NCBI GenBank assembly: GCA_030428255.1
Contig: JAUIBT010000022.1
Coordinates: 1-59,956, forward strand
Direction of reading: 5' to 3'
Length of the DNA stretch: 59,956 nt
Origin: Alphaproteobacteria bacterium
GTDB taxonomy: Bacteria; Pseudomonadota; Alphaproteobacteria; UBA7985; JAUIBT01
The notes under the pieces: generated by a model
What the model saw: the letters and a program-made list of their open reading frames with translations, nothing else
Told to the model about the DNA's origin: nothing
Databases searched by the model: none
Program-made: the position numbers and the translations under genes
Shown: positions 1 through 7,959 of the stretch, piece after piece
Layout: each line of letters opens with the position of its first letter
Numbering within the stretch: position 1 is the first letter of the stretch

Positions 1-124
1 CCTACCTAAAGGCAACCCTTGAGGCAATCGCCGCGGGCCACCCCGCTAGCAGGCTTGACGAATTGCTGCCTTGGAACTTCCAGCAGTCAAGATGAAATCC
101 CTGTGGGACCCAGGCAACGCATAC
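1..124 (+). mobile_element. Right end of an IS66-family insertion sequence, cut by the window edge
   Basis: The first 95 bases encode the last residues of an IS66-type transposase. They are followed by a short non-coding end whose last bases, ggcaacgcatac (113-124), read on the other strand as GTATGCGTTGCC. That resembles the GTAAGCG-type terminal inverted repeats of IS66 elements. From 125 the sequence changes abruptly into a TadG-like reading frame. The left end is outside the window, so the 8-bp target duplication usual for this family (expected to involve attggacc, 125-132) cannot be checked. The exact right boundary is inferred from the terminal motif. Confidence 0.6.
3..95 (+). CDS. IS66-family transposase, C-terminal 30 residues only
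   Basis: The frame is open from the window edge to TGA at 93-95 and contains GHPASRLDELLPWNF. The ending RxDELLPWN(F/W) is characteristic of the C-terminal element of IS66 transposases (TnpC), the DDE enzyme that moves the element. Only the extreme C-terminus is visible, so nothing can be said about the catalytic residues or whether the element is intact. Its orientation is the same as that of the interrupted gene to its right. Confidence 0.6.
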   Translation, partial: YLKATLEAIAAGHPASRLDELLPWNFQQSR

Positions 125-554
125 ATTGGACCCGGGCATCTATGTGATCAACGGCGGCAAGCTTTCGTTTGATGCCAATTCCGAGATCGTCGGCGAGGGC
201 GTGAGCTTCTTGCTGACCAACAACGCCGAACTGGTGGTCAATGGCACGTCTGATGTCAAGCTGAGCGGTCCGGTTAGTGGCAGCACGCAAGGCATGGTTT
301 TTTTGACCGACGGTTACGACGACGGGCGATCGGTCGAGCATCTCATCAACGGCAATGCCAACACCGAGATCGACGGCGTGGTCTATCTGCCTGGTGATTC
401 GGTTGAAGTGACCGGCAATGCGGTGGTCAGCCGCTCTTGCGTTCAGATTTTGGCCGACGCGGTCAAAGTGTCTGGCAGCTTGGAGTTGAAGATCGGCTGC
501 TTGCCCAGTGATCGCGACCCAAGAACCAACGGCAAGGTTGCACTAGTGGACTGA
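125..554 (+). pseudogene. TadG-like pilus-assembly protein, C-terminal remnant next to IS66
   Basis: The reading frame runs from the IS66 end as L-D-P-G-I-Y-V-I-N-G-G, then a beta-rich region with G-V-S-F-L-L-T-N-N-A and ends after CVQILADAVKVSGSLEL. PGxYxIxGG followed by GVtFyLTN is typical of the C-terminal beta-solenoid-like part of TadG-like proteins linked to Flp pili. Such proteins start with a TadE-like membrane segment and are usually over 400 residues, so about 140 residues here are only the end. The nominal TTG start at 126 is a by-product of the junction. The gene converges on the minus-strand Tad operon. The upstream half, if it survives, should lie beyond the IS element, outside the window. 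Confidence 0.6.
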
Positions 555-651
555 TTCGAACGCCGCGCGGTAGCGATGGCACTGCTGATAGATAGGCTGG
601 CGCCATATAGGTCGGATCATAGTTTTGCACGACAGGGAGCGACGCGGCTTT
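550..651 (-). repeat. 102-bp dispersed repeat, copy A0
   Basis: First of two abutting copies of a repeat found five times in the window. On the minus strand it reads as 34 open codons beginning KAASLPVVQNYDPTY and ending PRGVRIS. The most conserved stretch, gggagcgacgcggctttgg on the plus strand, is shared exactly with copy A. It overlaps the last five bases of the TadG remnant. Together with copy A it fills most of the space between the convergent ends of tadG and the Tad operon. Confidence 0.7.
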
Positions 652-653
652 GG

Positions 654-755
654 TATTATACGAGCGCCGCGCCACAGTGACCGCTGAGCCGTCTGATGGG
701 GCATGGCCAAACAAGTCAAATCAAAGCCTTGCACGGCAGGGAGCGACGCGGCTTT
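654..755 (-). repeat. 102-bp dispersed repeat, copy A
   Basis: Second tandem copy, two bases from copy A0 but in a different reading frame. On the minus strand it reads KAASLPAVQGFDLTC ... QRSLWRGARII without a stop. It lies about 80 bp beyond the stop codon of the last Tad gene, in the same sense. No promoter or start codon of its own is evident. Confidence 0.7.
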
Positions 756-834
756 GGCGTCACGTTTTGATGGTGCCGCAAGTGCACCCAAGGCCGCTTT
801 CGGCACCGTCCAAGGCGACTGCTCAGGCTTGGCG

Positions 835-1281
835 CTAAAATCCCAGTTTAGGAACGATGCTGTCGTGGGTTATGACGTGGGTGTCTACGGTCGTCTCAGG
901 ATCGTACATCTTCAAGATGCCGTCGAAGGACACCAGCAGATCAAACTGATAATCGACCCGAATGCGGTAGCGCTCGCCCGAGGTCAGCGCGGTTTCTTCT
1001 GAAACGCTGATGTCCAGCTTTTGTGGGTCCAGCATGAGCCCGTAATTGTCCTTGGCAGCCTGCGGGGTAATCACCTTCAGCCTCTGGCTGTCGATGACGG
1101 CATCGCGCGCAAGGATGTCGGTTAGCCGGCTTACTTCCTGGCGGGCAATCATCATACGCCCCGTCTCGAGCAGGCCATAGACCATGGCCAAGACAAGCGG
1201 AAAAACCAATGAGGCTTCGACAGCCGTGACGCCGCGGCAATCGCCGAGCCAGCGCCCCCAAGGTGTTGTGCTAGCAGCCAA
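835..1281 (-). CDS. TadE-like pseudopilin, distal gene of the Tad operon
   Basis: A 148-residue protein with a short cytoplasmic N-terminus and the TadE signature GVTAVEASLVFPLVLAMVYG at about residues 17-36. This contains the conserved Glu after the processing site and a single hydrophobic helix; the rest is periplasmic. TadE-like proteins are minor pseudopilins, cleaved by the TadV/CpaA prepilin peptidase and needed for Flp pilus assembly. The start is a TTG at 1281, chosen because GGGAG lies about 7 bases upstream and no ATG or GTG is available before the conserved domain. It overlaps the preceding gene by 11 bp, which implies translational coupling. Confidence 0.75.
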   Translation of the reverse strand: MAASTTPWGRWLGDCRGVTAVEASLVFPLVLAMVYGLLETGRMMIARQEVSRLTDILARDAVIDSQRLKVITPQAAKDNYGLMLDPQKLDISVSEETALTSGERYRIRVDYQFDLLVSFDGILKMYDPETTVDTHVITHDSIVPKLGF

Positions 1282-1741
1282 AAGCAGTCTCCCGCTTGAC
1301 CTTCAGCTCAACGCCGATGAATTGTTCGCCGCGCCAAACGGTCTTGACCTGGCCCAGATTGTGGATCGAGAGGGTTTGCAAATTGGCTTCACAGCCCGAG
1401 CCATCGGATGCTTGCAGGCACTCGCAGCCTTCGACGCGCACTTTGGTTTGTGGATATTCGGTGCTGTCGGCAAAGAAGGTGCCCAGCAGCTCCTGCTGTG
1501 CAATTTCGAAGGTCGGATAATCGTAGTTGGCCACCACATTAGAGGCCATGGCGCGCGTCACCTGATGCAGGCGGCGTTTCTTGGCCTCCATTTGGAACAG
1601 GTCCACCACGACGATCAGCATGGGGACCAAAAGCAGCATCAGCAGCGAGACCTCAACCGCCGTGACGCCACGGCGATCTTGGATCAGAGCGAGTAAGTTC
1701 TTTTTCTCGGTCTTGCTGCCGCGCAAAGCGCCAAGCAACAT
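1271..1741 (-). CDS. TadE-like pseudopilin, second copy
   Basis: This 156-residue protein carries RRGVTAVEVSLLMLLLVPML at about residues 23-42, the TadE-type prepilin signature with conserved Glu and membrane helix, followed by a periplasmic domain. Four cysteines occur (CECLQASDGSGCEANL and the C-terminal residue), so disulfides are possible. Tad loci commonly hold two or three TadE/F/G-like proteins. This one and the downstream TadE overlap and share the motif but diverge beyond it. ATG at 1741 has AAGG about 6 bases upstream. It is separated from cpaE by 17 bp. Confidence 0.75.
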   Translation of the reverse strand: MLLGALRGSKTEKKNLLALIQDRRGVTAVEVSLLMLLLVPMLIVVVDLFQMEAKKRRLHQVTRAMASNVVANYDYPTFEIAQQELLGTFFADSTEYPQTKVRVEGCECLQASDGSGCEANLQTLSIHNLGQVKTVWRGEQFIGVELKVKRETAFGC

Positions 1742-1758
1742 AATTGACCTTGTCCTGT

Positions 1759-2913
1759 TTACCAGAATTTGAAGGCTTTCTTCTTACCTGATTCGCGCAA
1801 GGAATCCAACTCTAGTGCTTGAGCCAGGCTTTGCAGGCCGGGGGCGAACGGCTTGGGGATCGTCACATGCGTGGCTTTGGCCAGGTCCAGCCGCTCTTGA
1901 TGCTCCAGGGGTTTGGCAAGCGCTGGCAAAGTTGCCTTGAGCTGTGGGCCGAGCAGCGTCTTAAGCTCGTCCTCGCTGAACTTGGGCTTGATAGGCTGCT
2001 TGTTCAGCACCAGGGCGTAGGAGACGGTCTCCGTTTCCGCCACCCAGGTCTTAAGATTGCGCAGATTGCGCAGGCCGACCAAATCCGGGGTCGCCACCAC
2101 CACCAGGTCGTCGATGGCCTTCAGCAGGTCGATGTCAAAGCCGGTCATGCGCGTTGGAATGTCCAGCACCGTCACTGGATAGGTGGCGCGCAGGGTCTGC
2201 AAAAAGCTCGTCGCCGCCTCAAAGTCGCTGATGTCGGACAGGCTTAGCGTGTGCGGCGCCGCAAAGACGTGCAAGCCGTCAGCGCTTTCTTGGAACAAGC
2301 CATCAACCGTCGAGTTGCCGGTCGGGTCCTCGGCATAGCTTTGCGCATAGCTGCCCTTGAAGCTGAGGCCAAAATCCACCGCTTGGCGGCCCAAGGTCAA
2401 ATCGAAATCCACCAGGGCAACCGGGTGCTTCTTTTCTTTGACGATCTGCAGCGCGAAGAGCTGTGCCACGGTCGAGCAGCCCGTGCCCGCTCCAACCCCG
2501 GTGAAACCAATAATCTTACGGTCCAACAGCGCGCGTTGACCGACTTTGCCAAGGCTATCGATCAGGTCTTCTTCAAAGTCAGCCTCGGCCACGTAGTCCA
2601 GCGCCCCTGCGGCGATGATTTTGCGCGAGACATGCACAGAATCCAGGCTTGAGACAATCACGATGTCGCCGGGCAGGCTGTCAAAGTCAGTCTGATAGGC
2701 CTGCTCGATTTCGCTGTCCAGCACATGCAGCAAAGAGGCGCGATGACCGTCGCCGTCCTTGCGCGGCTGGTCTTGGAGCATGCGCAAGGCATCGTTGAAA
2801 TCGAATTCCAGCACCTTGGCAGAGATGTTCATGCGCGATAGGTGCGGTGCCAGAGCCTCGAATTTTTCTCTCAACTCAGCGTCTTTGGTCATGAACTGCA
2901 GCAGAGTTGACAC
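1759..2913 (-). CDS. cpaE: Flp pilus assembly protein CpaE/TadZ (ParA-like)
   Basis: A 384-residue protein with an N-terminal receiver-like region (about 1-130) and a ParA/MinD-type P-loop domain from about 138. CpaE/TadZ localises the Tad secretion machinery at the pole or on the membrane. The P-loop reads GFTGVGAGTGCSTVAQ, followed by VALVDFDLTLGRQAVDFGL. Both lysines of the deviant Walker A motif (KGGxGK) are absent, which fits the atypical ATPases of the TadZ group. The start is GTG at 2913, with AAGGAGA 6-7 bases upstream; an in-frame ATG lies eight codons further in. It follows cpaB by 86 bp. Confidence 0.85.
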   Translation of the reverse strand: MSTLLQFMTKDAELREKFEALAPHLSRMNISAKVLEFDFNDALRMLQDQPRKDGDGHRASLLHVLDSEIEQAYQTDFDSLPGDIVIVSSLDSVHVSRKIIAAGALDYVAEADFEEDLIDSLGKVGQRALLDRKIIGFTGVGAGTGCSTVAQLFALQIVKEKKHPVALVDFDLTLGRQAVDFGLSFKGSYAQSYAEDPTGNSTVDGLFQESADGLHVFAAPHTLSLSDISDFEAATSFLQTLRATYPVTVLDIPTRMTGFDIDLLKAIDDLVVVATPDLVGLRNLRNLKTWVAETETVSYALVLNKQPIKPKFSEDELKTLLGPQLKATLPALAKPLEHQERLDLAKATHVTIPKPFAPGLQSLAQALELDSLRESGKKKAFKFW

Positions 2914-2999
2914 GCATGTCTCCTTTTCATGTCTTGTACTGCGCCGCTATGAGCAAACCGGCCCCAAGGGGATCAGCGCTCAGGAGGCCAGACCGCTGG

Positions 3000-3845
3000 T
3001 TAGTCGGTCGAAACGATTGTCACGCCCTTGGAGGTAATGACCCGAACTTTGCTCTTTTGCAGCGAAACCAGGCTGCCGGTCTCGGGGCGACCGCCTTCAC
3101 CGGCCTCAACGGGCCGCAGAGCAAAGGTCAATGACCCCGTAGTGGTGGCTTCATAGAGCAGGTTGGATTGTTCTTCTGACAGCTCCAGCGTGATGGTTTC
3201 GGCCTTGGCAGCGACCTTGTTGTTAAGCCGCTCGCGGTCGGTTTCCTGTTGGCTGACGGTCTTGGCAACCACAGCGCCGGTCGGCACGTCGCCCACCGCC
3301 AAAACCCGCACGTTGCGCAAAATGGTCTCGCTGACGCCTTCCGTGGCCCCTTGGCCCTCGGCGTCGCTCACCACCACCAGGGTATGAATGATGTCGATGC
3401 GGTCCTCAGGCTGGATAAAGCCACCGGCAATCTGGACAGCGCTGGTGCGCACCGCGATGGCGCGCAAGCCGGGCTGGATGGCCAGGGCCATAAAGCCAGC
3501 GGTGGATTCCAGAACCGAATCAAACCGAGCGACATCGCCATCTTCAACCGACTTGGTCAGGAACTTGTCCTGCAAATCGCGCGGCGCGTTGGGGCTGGCG
3601 CTGCGCAGGATGGACCCGGCAGGGATGTCAGCTTCGGTACGCAGCACCCAAGACAGATCGCCGCTGCTCACCTTGGTACCGCGCACCAGCGTCTTGTTGT
3701 ACACCAGGATTTCGGACAGCTTGTTTTCTTGGCGGGTTTGTTGTTGGACCTGCTGTTCGACTTGGCGGAAATAGGATTGCGACAGGACGTAGGCTCCAGC
3801 GCCGCCGATCACAATGAACAAAACAAAAATAATACGAATTAGCAC
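3000..3845 (-). CDS. cpaB: Flp pilus assembly protein CpaB (RcpC)
   Basis: A 281-residue protein with an N-terminal membrane anchor (IRIIFVLFIVIGGAGAYVL) and then an SAF-like domain: L-V-R-G-T-K-V-S-S-G-D-L-S-W and the typical stretch PGLRAIAVRTSAVQIAGGFI followed by PEDRIDI. CpaB/RcpC is a periplasmic component that works with the CpaC secretin in Flp pilus export. Length and motif order match the family. The GTG start lies seven bases after the stop of the upstream gene and has no clear ribosome-binding site, so coupled translation is likely. Confidence 0.9.
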   Translation of the reverse strand: MLIRIIFVLFIVIGGAGAYVLSQSYFRQVEQQVQQQTRQENKLSEILVYNKTLVRGTKVSSGDLSWVLRTEADIPAGSILRSASPNAPRDLQDKFLTKSVEDGDVARFDSVLESTAGFMALAIQPGLRAIAVRTSAVQIAGGFIQPEDRIDIIHTLVVVSDAEGQGATEGVSETILRNVRVLAVGDVPTGAVVAKTVSQQETDRERLNNKVAAKAETITLELSEEQSNLLYEATTTGSLTFALRPVEAGEGGRPETGSLVSLQKSKVRVITSKGVTIVSTD

Positions 3846-3852
3846 GTTAAAA

Positions 3853-4659
3853 TCACTCGGCTAGTTTGCCGGCCCTATTGTTGACCCGCGCGCAGCGCTC
3901 GTCGCAGCTGTATGAAATTTCTTTGCCGCCAGCGCGAATGACGACGTTAATATCTTGCTTCTCTTCTTCGCTGGTTTCGATTTTCTTGTCCAAGTCGCCT
4001 TGCAGGCTCTTCAACCCGCCAAGGAAACTGGTGAGATTGTTGAGCAGCGGTCCACCGGCGCTTGAAGGCGTGGTCGCCTGGCCTGAAAATTGAGTCTCGA
4101 AGGGGGCGACAGTGGACAAGGGACTCAGCGCTGGGTTGGCCACCGCAACGGGGTTCAGCGTGAAGTCGGGGCGATTGACAACATTAATGGTCACAATCTT
4201 CACCAGGTCGCCGCGTCGTGTGAAGAACTGCACGTTTGTCGCCCCGGTCTCTACCCCGGTGATGCTCAGCATCTGGGAGTTGATCACCGCAACCGACACG
4301 ATTTCATCATCGCCGACGATCACGGTCTCAAAGGTCTCGTCGCTCGATAAAGTGGTCGAGAAGCCTTCGCACAAGCTCATGTAGGTCTGGCGCTCGCCGA
4401 TTTCTTGCTCGGCGGTAAATTCCAACGAGCATGGCACAACGGCGGTCTGGCGCAGCGGGTTGTCTTGCTGGCCCAGCAAGGGGTTTTCTTGTCCCAACAG
4501 CGGGTTGTTGAAGCCCAGGCTCAGATTGTCGCCTTGGTTGATGGCGGAGCCGAAGGTGCCGCCGCTCTGGGCCATGCCAGCGCCCGAGACCGCCAACCAC
4601 AGACCCAAGGTCGCGGGAAGCAACGAAGCCAAGATTGCAAGAAGGGCTCTAGTCCGCAC
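3853..4659 (-). CDS. Secreted pilus protein with a secretin-N-type domain
   Basis: About 268 residues. A signal peptide (LLAILASLLPATLGLWLAV) precedes an Asn/Gln/Pro-rich linker with repeats of NPLLGQ. Then comes TLSSDETFETVIVGDDEIV ... TGATNVQFFTRRGDLVKIV, resembling the N-terminal domain of type II/III pilus secretins that also begins CpaC. It has no secretin pore domain, so it may cap or pilot the neighbouring secretin (inference). The C-terminal part has a Cys pair (SCDERC). I prefer GTG at 4659, since AAGGAG lies 6 bases upstream; an in-frame GTG at 4677 is possible. It overlaps cpaC by 11 bp. Confidence 0.65.
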   Translation of the reverse strand: MRTRALLAILASLLPATLGLWLAVSGAGMAQSGGTFGSAINQGDNLSLGFNNPLLGQENPLLGQQDNPLRQTAVVPCSLEFTAEQEIGERQTYMSLCEGFSTTLSSDETFETVIVGDDEIVSVAVINSQMLSITGVETGATNVQFFTRRGDLVKIVTINVVNRPDFTLNPVAVANPALSPLSTVAPFETQFSGQATTPSSAGGPLLNNLTSFLGGLKSLQGDLDKKIETSEEEKQDINVVIRAGGKEISYSCDERCARVNNRAGKLAE

Positions 4660-6271
4660 GGAACACTCCTTGCCCACCCGAGGAGATCATAGGGCCAAAG
4701 CGCCCGGTGACACCCACACCTTGCATCAGGTCGTTGACGTCAAAGCCTCGCTCCATGTAGCCGCGCAAGTAGAAATCCTTGGCGTCTGCGGCGTTGGCAG
4801 CTTCAAAGGCCGCAACGCTGCGGCGCTGCTGAGCCTCGTCGGGCACGTCATAGCTGGGGGTCACCACAAACAGGATCTGAGTCTCGTCGTCGCGGGAATC
4901 AGAGCGGCGGAACAAATTGCCCAAACCGCGCAGGCCGCCCAGGCCAGGAACTTGCTTTTTGCGACGATCTTGGCGCTTTTGATACAGGCCCGCGATGATC
5001 AAGGTTTGGTTGTTTTCCATCTCAACAGTGGTCTTGGCCCGGCGAACATCGAAGGTGTCCAAATCATTGTATTTGTTGATGTTATCAATGCTGCTGACCT
5101 CGGGCTCCAAAAGCAACTTGATTCGGCCGTCGATCTTAACGGTGGGTGTAAACTTCAGGCTGGTGCCGAATTGTTTGAACTCGGTCTTCCTGGTCACTTG
5201 GCCATCTTCATCGACCGAGGTTCCGGTCACAATTTGCACCTCGCCGCCGGCGTGGAATTCGGCGGACTCGCCCGAAAGAGCGGTCAAGGTGGGCTCGGCC
5301 AGGTACTTGGCATAGCCCTGTTCTTCTAGCAGCTTGAGATAAAGATCAATATTGATGGTCGGGCTGATCAGCGTGAAGCGCGCGATCATGTCGGCAGCGA
5401 TTTGCAGCAAGGTGGTGACGGGTGAATCGCCCGCGCTGCTTCCAAAGGTCTTTTGCCCTGTAGCGCCTGCGCCGTAGAGGCCTAAGTCGCCCTCCAGTGA
5501 GCGCGAGACTTCGATCACGCGAACTTTCAGCGTCACTTGCTCGGCGTTATCAACCACCAGGTTTGAGACGGGGTCTTGTCCGGTGATGGCTTTGACCGCC
5601 GCCTCAAGCAGCTTCTTGGTCTCCTCGTTTGGCGCACTGCCGCGCATCTGCACCGCGTCGTTGACGTAGTCGATTTGCACATCTGCGCCGGGCACCAAGC
5701 GTTGCAATGCATCTTCAATCAGCGAGGCATTGGGCTGGATCTGCAGGGCAGAGATGGGCTTGGTTCCGGTCATTTCTTCGGCGGCACTGACGATGAGCTC
5801 TTCGGTTTTAGTGTCCGGTACGCTGCCCTGGATTTGAAGCGAGGTGTTGACGAAATTGAGCTCAATTTGGGCGCCAGGGGCCAGGCGCCACAAGGACTTC
5901 TTGAGCTGCGCCAGGTCCGGTCCGACCTGCACGTCATAGCTGGCTAGCGTGGTCACGCCGTCTTCGCCCAGCACCAGCACCACGGTCGAGCCGAAGGCGC
6001 GCGCGATCAGGTTGAGCTTCTTTTGGGTGAAGGGCAGGGCCTCGATCACCTTGGGATCTGCGACCGAGATCTGGCCAAAGGGCACGTCAAAACTCAGCAG
6101 GCGTTCGCTGCCAATCGGGATGTAGAGCTTACGGCCCTCGGACGAGGCGGGCGCTGGGCTCGCCAGCATGACACCAAAGCAGAGCAGCAGCGCCATGAGC
6201 CAGCGCAGCCCCGGTCTGGTTTGTAAGGCACTGGCCTGCGACGGTGGCGTGGAAATCAAACAGGCCATCAT
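4649..6271 (-). CDS. cpaC: Type IV/Flp pilus secretin CpaC (RcpA)
   Basis: A 540-residue outer-membrane secretin. After a signal peptide (LMALLLCFGVMLASPAPAS) comes the pilus N domain (LLSFDVPFGQISVADPKVIE). Two BON-like repeats (QIQGSVPDTKTEELIVSAA and VQMRGSAPNEETKKLLEAA) follow, then the secretin core with LAEPTLTALSGESAEFHAGG and the C-terminal ETQILFVVTPSYDVP. It forms the channel through which Flp pili leave the cell. The start ATG overlaps the upstream stop in an ATGA arrangement; a second ATG follows immediately. Length and domain order are normal for the family. Confidence 0.92.
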   Translation of the reverse strand: MMACLISTPPSQASALQTRPGLRWLMALLLCFGVMLASPAPASSEGRKLYIPIGSERLLSFDVPFGQISVADPKVIEALPFTQKKLNLIARAFGSTVVLVLGEDGVTTLASYDVQVGPDLAQLKKSLWRLAPGAQIELNFVNTSLQIQGSVPDTKTEELIVSAAEEMTGTKPISALQIQPNASLIEDALQRLVPGADVQIDYVNDAVQMRGSAPNEETKKLLEAAVKAITGQDPVSNLVVDNAEQVTLKVRVIEVSRSLEGDLGLYGAGATGQKTFGSSAGDSPVTTLLQIAADMIARFTLISPTINIDLYLKLLEEQGYAKYLAEPTLTALSGESAEFHAGGEVQIVTGTSVDEDGQVTRKTEFKQFGTSLKFTPTVKIDGRIKLLLEPEVSSIDNINKYNDLDTFDVRRAKTTVEMENNQTLIIAGLYQKRQDRRKKQVPGLGGLRGLGNLFRRSDSRDDETQILFVVTPSYDVPDEAQQRRSVAAFEAANAADAKDFYLRGYMERGFDVNDLMQGVGVTGRFGPMISSGGQGVFRAD

Positions 6272-6915
6272 CCGCCCCAGAAATAACGGTTGGTGGGCTT
6301 AGGGGCCGGGCGGCGATCACGCGCAATCTTCTTGCCCTCTTGCAACATGGCGAGAAGCTGCAAGTTGTTGGCGACCGTCGTCGATCCGGGGGCTTGGCGC
6401 TGAGCGGCTAGCAAGTAGATCTGCGCCTTGTCGGTCTCACCGCGCAGAGCCAGGGAAAAACCGTAGTCGTTCAAAAAGGCCAGATCTTCGCCAAAGTGGC
6501 GGCTGTAGAGGCCGAAATAGACATCCGCGCGGTCAAAGTGGCCCAGCATGCTAAAGGCCGAAGCCGCGCCAAGGTAGGCATCTTTCAGCTTGGGGCTGCG
6601 GGTGATCGACAGCTCGTAGTAGGTGGCGGCTTGCGCATAGTCGCGACGGGCCAAGGCCAGGCGGCCTTCGATATCGGGCGCGGTGACGTTGCCCGGAACG
6701 CTGGCTTGCTCCAGCGCTTGCTGGGCGACGCGTTGCGCATTGGGGGCCGTGGTGAATTTGAAGGCAGAATTGTTGCAGCTCGATAGCAGCAAGACCAGGG
6801 CGAGCGGGGCGGCTTTCAGCCCGAGCCGGGCGGCGCTGCGCACCCCAGAGCCTGCTCCAGAAATCAACTGAAAGCGCTTCAATCCTTGCGGACTTGATCC
6901 TTGCATGCGCGGCAT
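6268..6915 (-). CDS. TadD-like TPR lipoprotein, first gene of the Tad operon
   Basis: A 215-residue lipoprotein. The hydrophobic segment ends in a lipobox (LLLSSC, Cys about residue 47) after an unusually long N-terminal extension, so the true start may be further in. Tetratricopeptide repeats run from about residue 80 (ARRDYAQAATYYELSITRSP; LKDAYLGAASAFSMLGHFDR; DLAFLNDYGFSLALRGETDK). TadD-type TPR lipoproteins help assemble the Tad secretin in the outer membrane. It is followed by cpaC with a 4-bp overlap. In most Tad loci tadD is near the end; here it leads. flp, cpaF/tadA, tadB and tadC are absent from the window. Confidence 0.75.
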   Translation of the reverse strand: MPRMQGSSPQGLKRFQLISGAGSGVRSAARLGLKAAPLALVLLLSSCNNSAFKFTTAPNAQRVAQQALEQASVPGNVTAPDIEGRLALARRDYAQAATYYELSITRSPKLKDAYLGAASAFSMLGHFDRADVYFGLYSRHFGEDLAFLNDYGFSLALRGETDKAQIYLLAAQRQAPGSTTVANNLQLLAMLQEGKKIARDRRPAPKPTNRYFWGG

Positions 6916-7824
6916 AGAGAGCCTTTGTTCACGTCACTGTAATCCCAGGGCCGCCGCCGTGTCGGCGGCGTTGGCTCGATTAACAACTTTGTGGATAAGA
7001 TTTTTCTTGCGCACGAAGTGTTTTACGCTGAGCCTATTTGTTTGCCGAAAACTAGCCAATTTCCACCCAGAAATCTTGTGCGAAGTATCTGCAGTTGTAG
7101 CAGATTCAAGGCACTAGCTTTGCGGTTTAATTTGCCCTGCTTTATCCACAGTGACAGCAATTGTTGCGAGCCGGTTCCGCAAGTCGCGTGAGGACGGATT
7201 GGCGGTCCTTGCGCCCCTTGGGACTTGGCGGGGCCCAGCGGGGACGCAATCGAACCGCAGTCAGGTGACCGAGGACGCGTGCAAAGCTGACTGGGATTAC
7301 ACGATAGTGCAAGATAAGCATATGAAATTACGCAATAAAAATTCAATGATCGCAAGCTCATGGGCCGTGCCGTGCGCGTCCACCACCACGGAAGCGGCAT
7401 TCTGGTGAGGCTTAGAGCCTGCTGCCCCTGTTGTGCGCCTCTTGCTGTGGCGCTGAAGGGGGAGCGCTGACGCGGGCTCGGAGCTTTTAATGCAACGCCA
7501 AAACCGAAGTACCCAACGCGTGAACCTGGCGGAGGTGATACCGGGGCCGGCCTCATGGTGGGCGGTGTCGAGCAATACGCCAACCGCCTCGCAATGCGGG
7601 GGCAGGCAAGTGGGGCGTACTTTGGGCTTGCTGTATTGGGCATCGCGAACGGGCATCTGTTAGGTCAGCGCCGTGCGAAAACACCCTCGACCGGGCAAAG
7701 TGCAGTCTTGGGCGACGCGCAATCTCAAGGTCAGCGATCCAATCCTCCCCTTAGTACAGTCCGGAGCATCGGTATAGATTGTCATAATCTAACGGCATCT
7801 AATTAAAGCAATAGAGCATGAAAA
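6916..7824. other. Long intergenic region upstream of the Tad operon and first porin
   Basis: About 900 bases in which I recognise no gene. Open frames exist (for example 7023-7643 on the minus strand) but their translations are Pro/Arg/Ser-rich and resemble no family. The part next to the Tad operon (about 6990-7160) must hold its promoter. From about 7750 the base composition becomes markedly AT-rich, and stays so into the porin leader, unlike the rest of the window. Confidence 0.4.
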
Positions 7825-7842
7825 TGTTGCGAGTATGCAACA
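7825..7842 (+). promoter_or_regulatory. Inverted repeat upstream of porin P1
   Basis: TGTTGC and GCAACA flank GAGTAT, giving a compact inverted repeat 117 bases before the P1 start codon. The same half-sites, with a wider gap, occur upstream of porins P4 and P5 and partly upstream of P2 and P3, at comparable distance. It is probably a regulator or promoter-associated site; the protein that binds it is unknown. Confidence 0.45.
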
Positions 7843-7959
7843 GTGATAGAAATATAAAAGGTAGCATATATTTCGTATTCAGAATGTTATTGGGTTTCTT
7901 GTAGGAAAAATGCAGATAACGATCAAAAATCTGTGTAATTTTTCTTAAGGGATAAACAA

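Noticed and set aside
4460-5329. 289-codon plus-strand frame opposite cpaC
   Set aside because: Shadow of the secretin gene; no domain and no start signal.
7023-7643. 206-codon open frame on the minus strand in the region upstream of P1
   Set aside because: The translation is Pro/Arg/Ser-rich with no recognisable domain, and no ribosome-binding site is evident; the length is expected by chance in GC-rich DNA.
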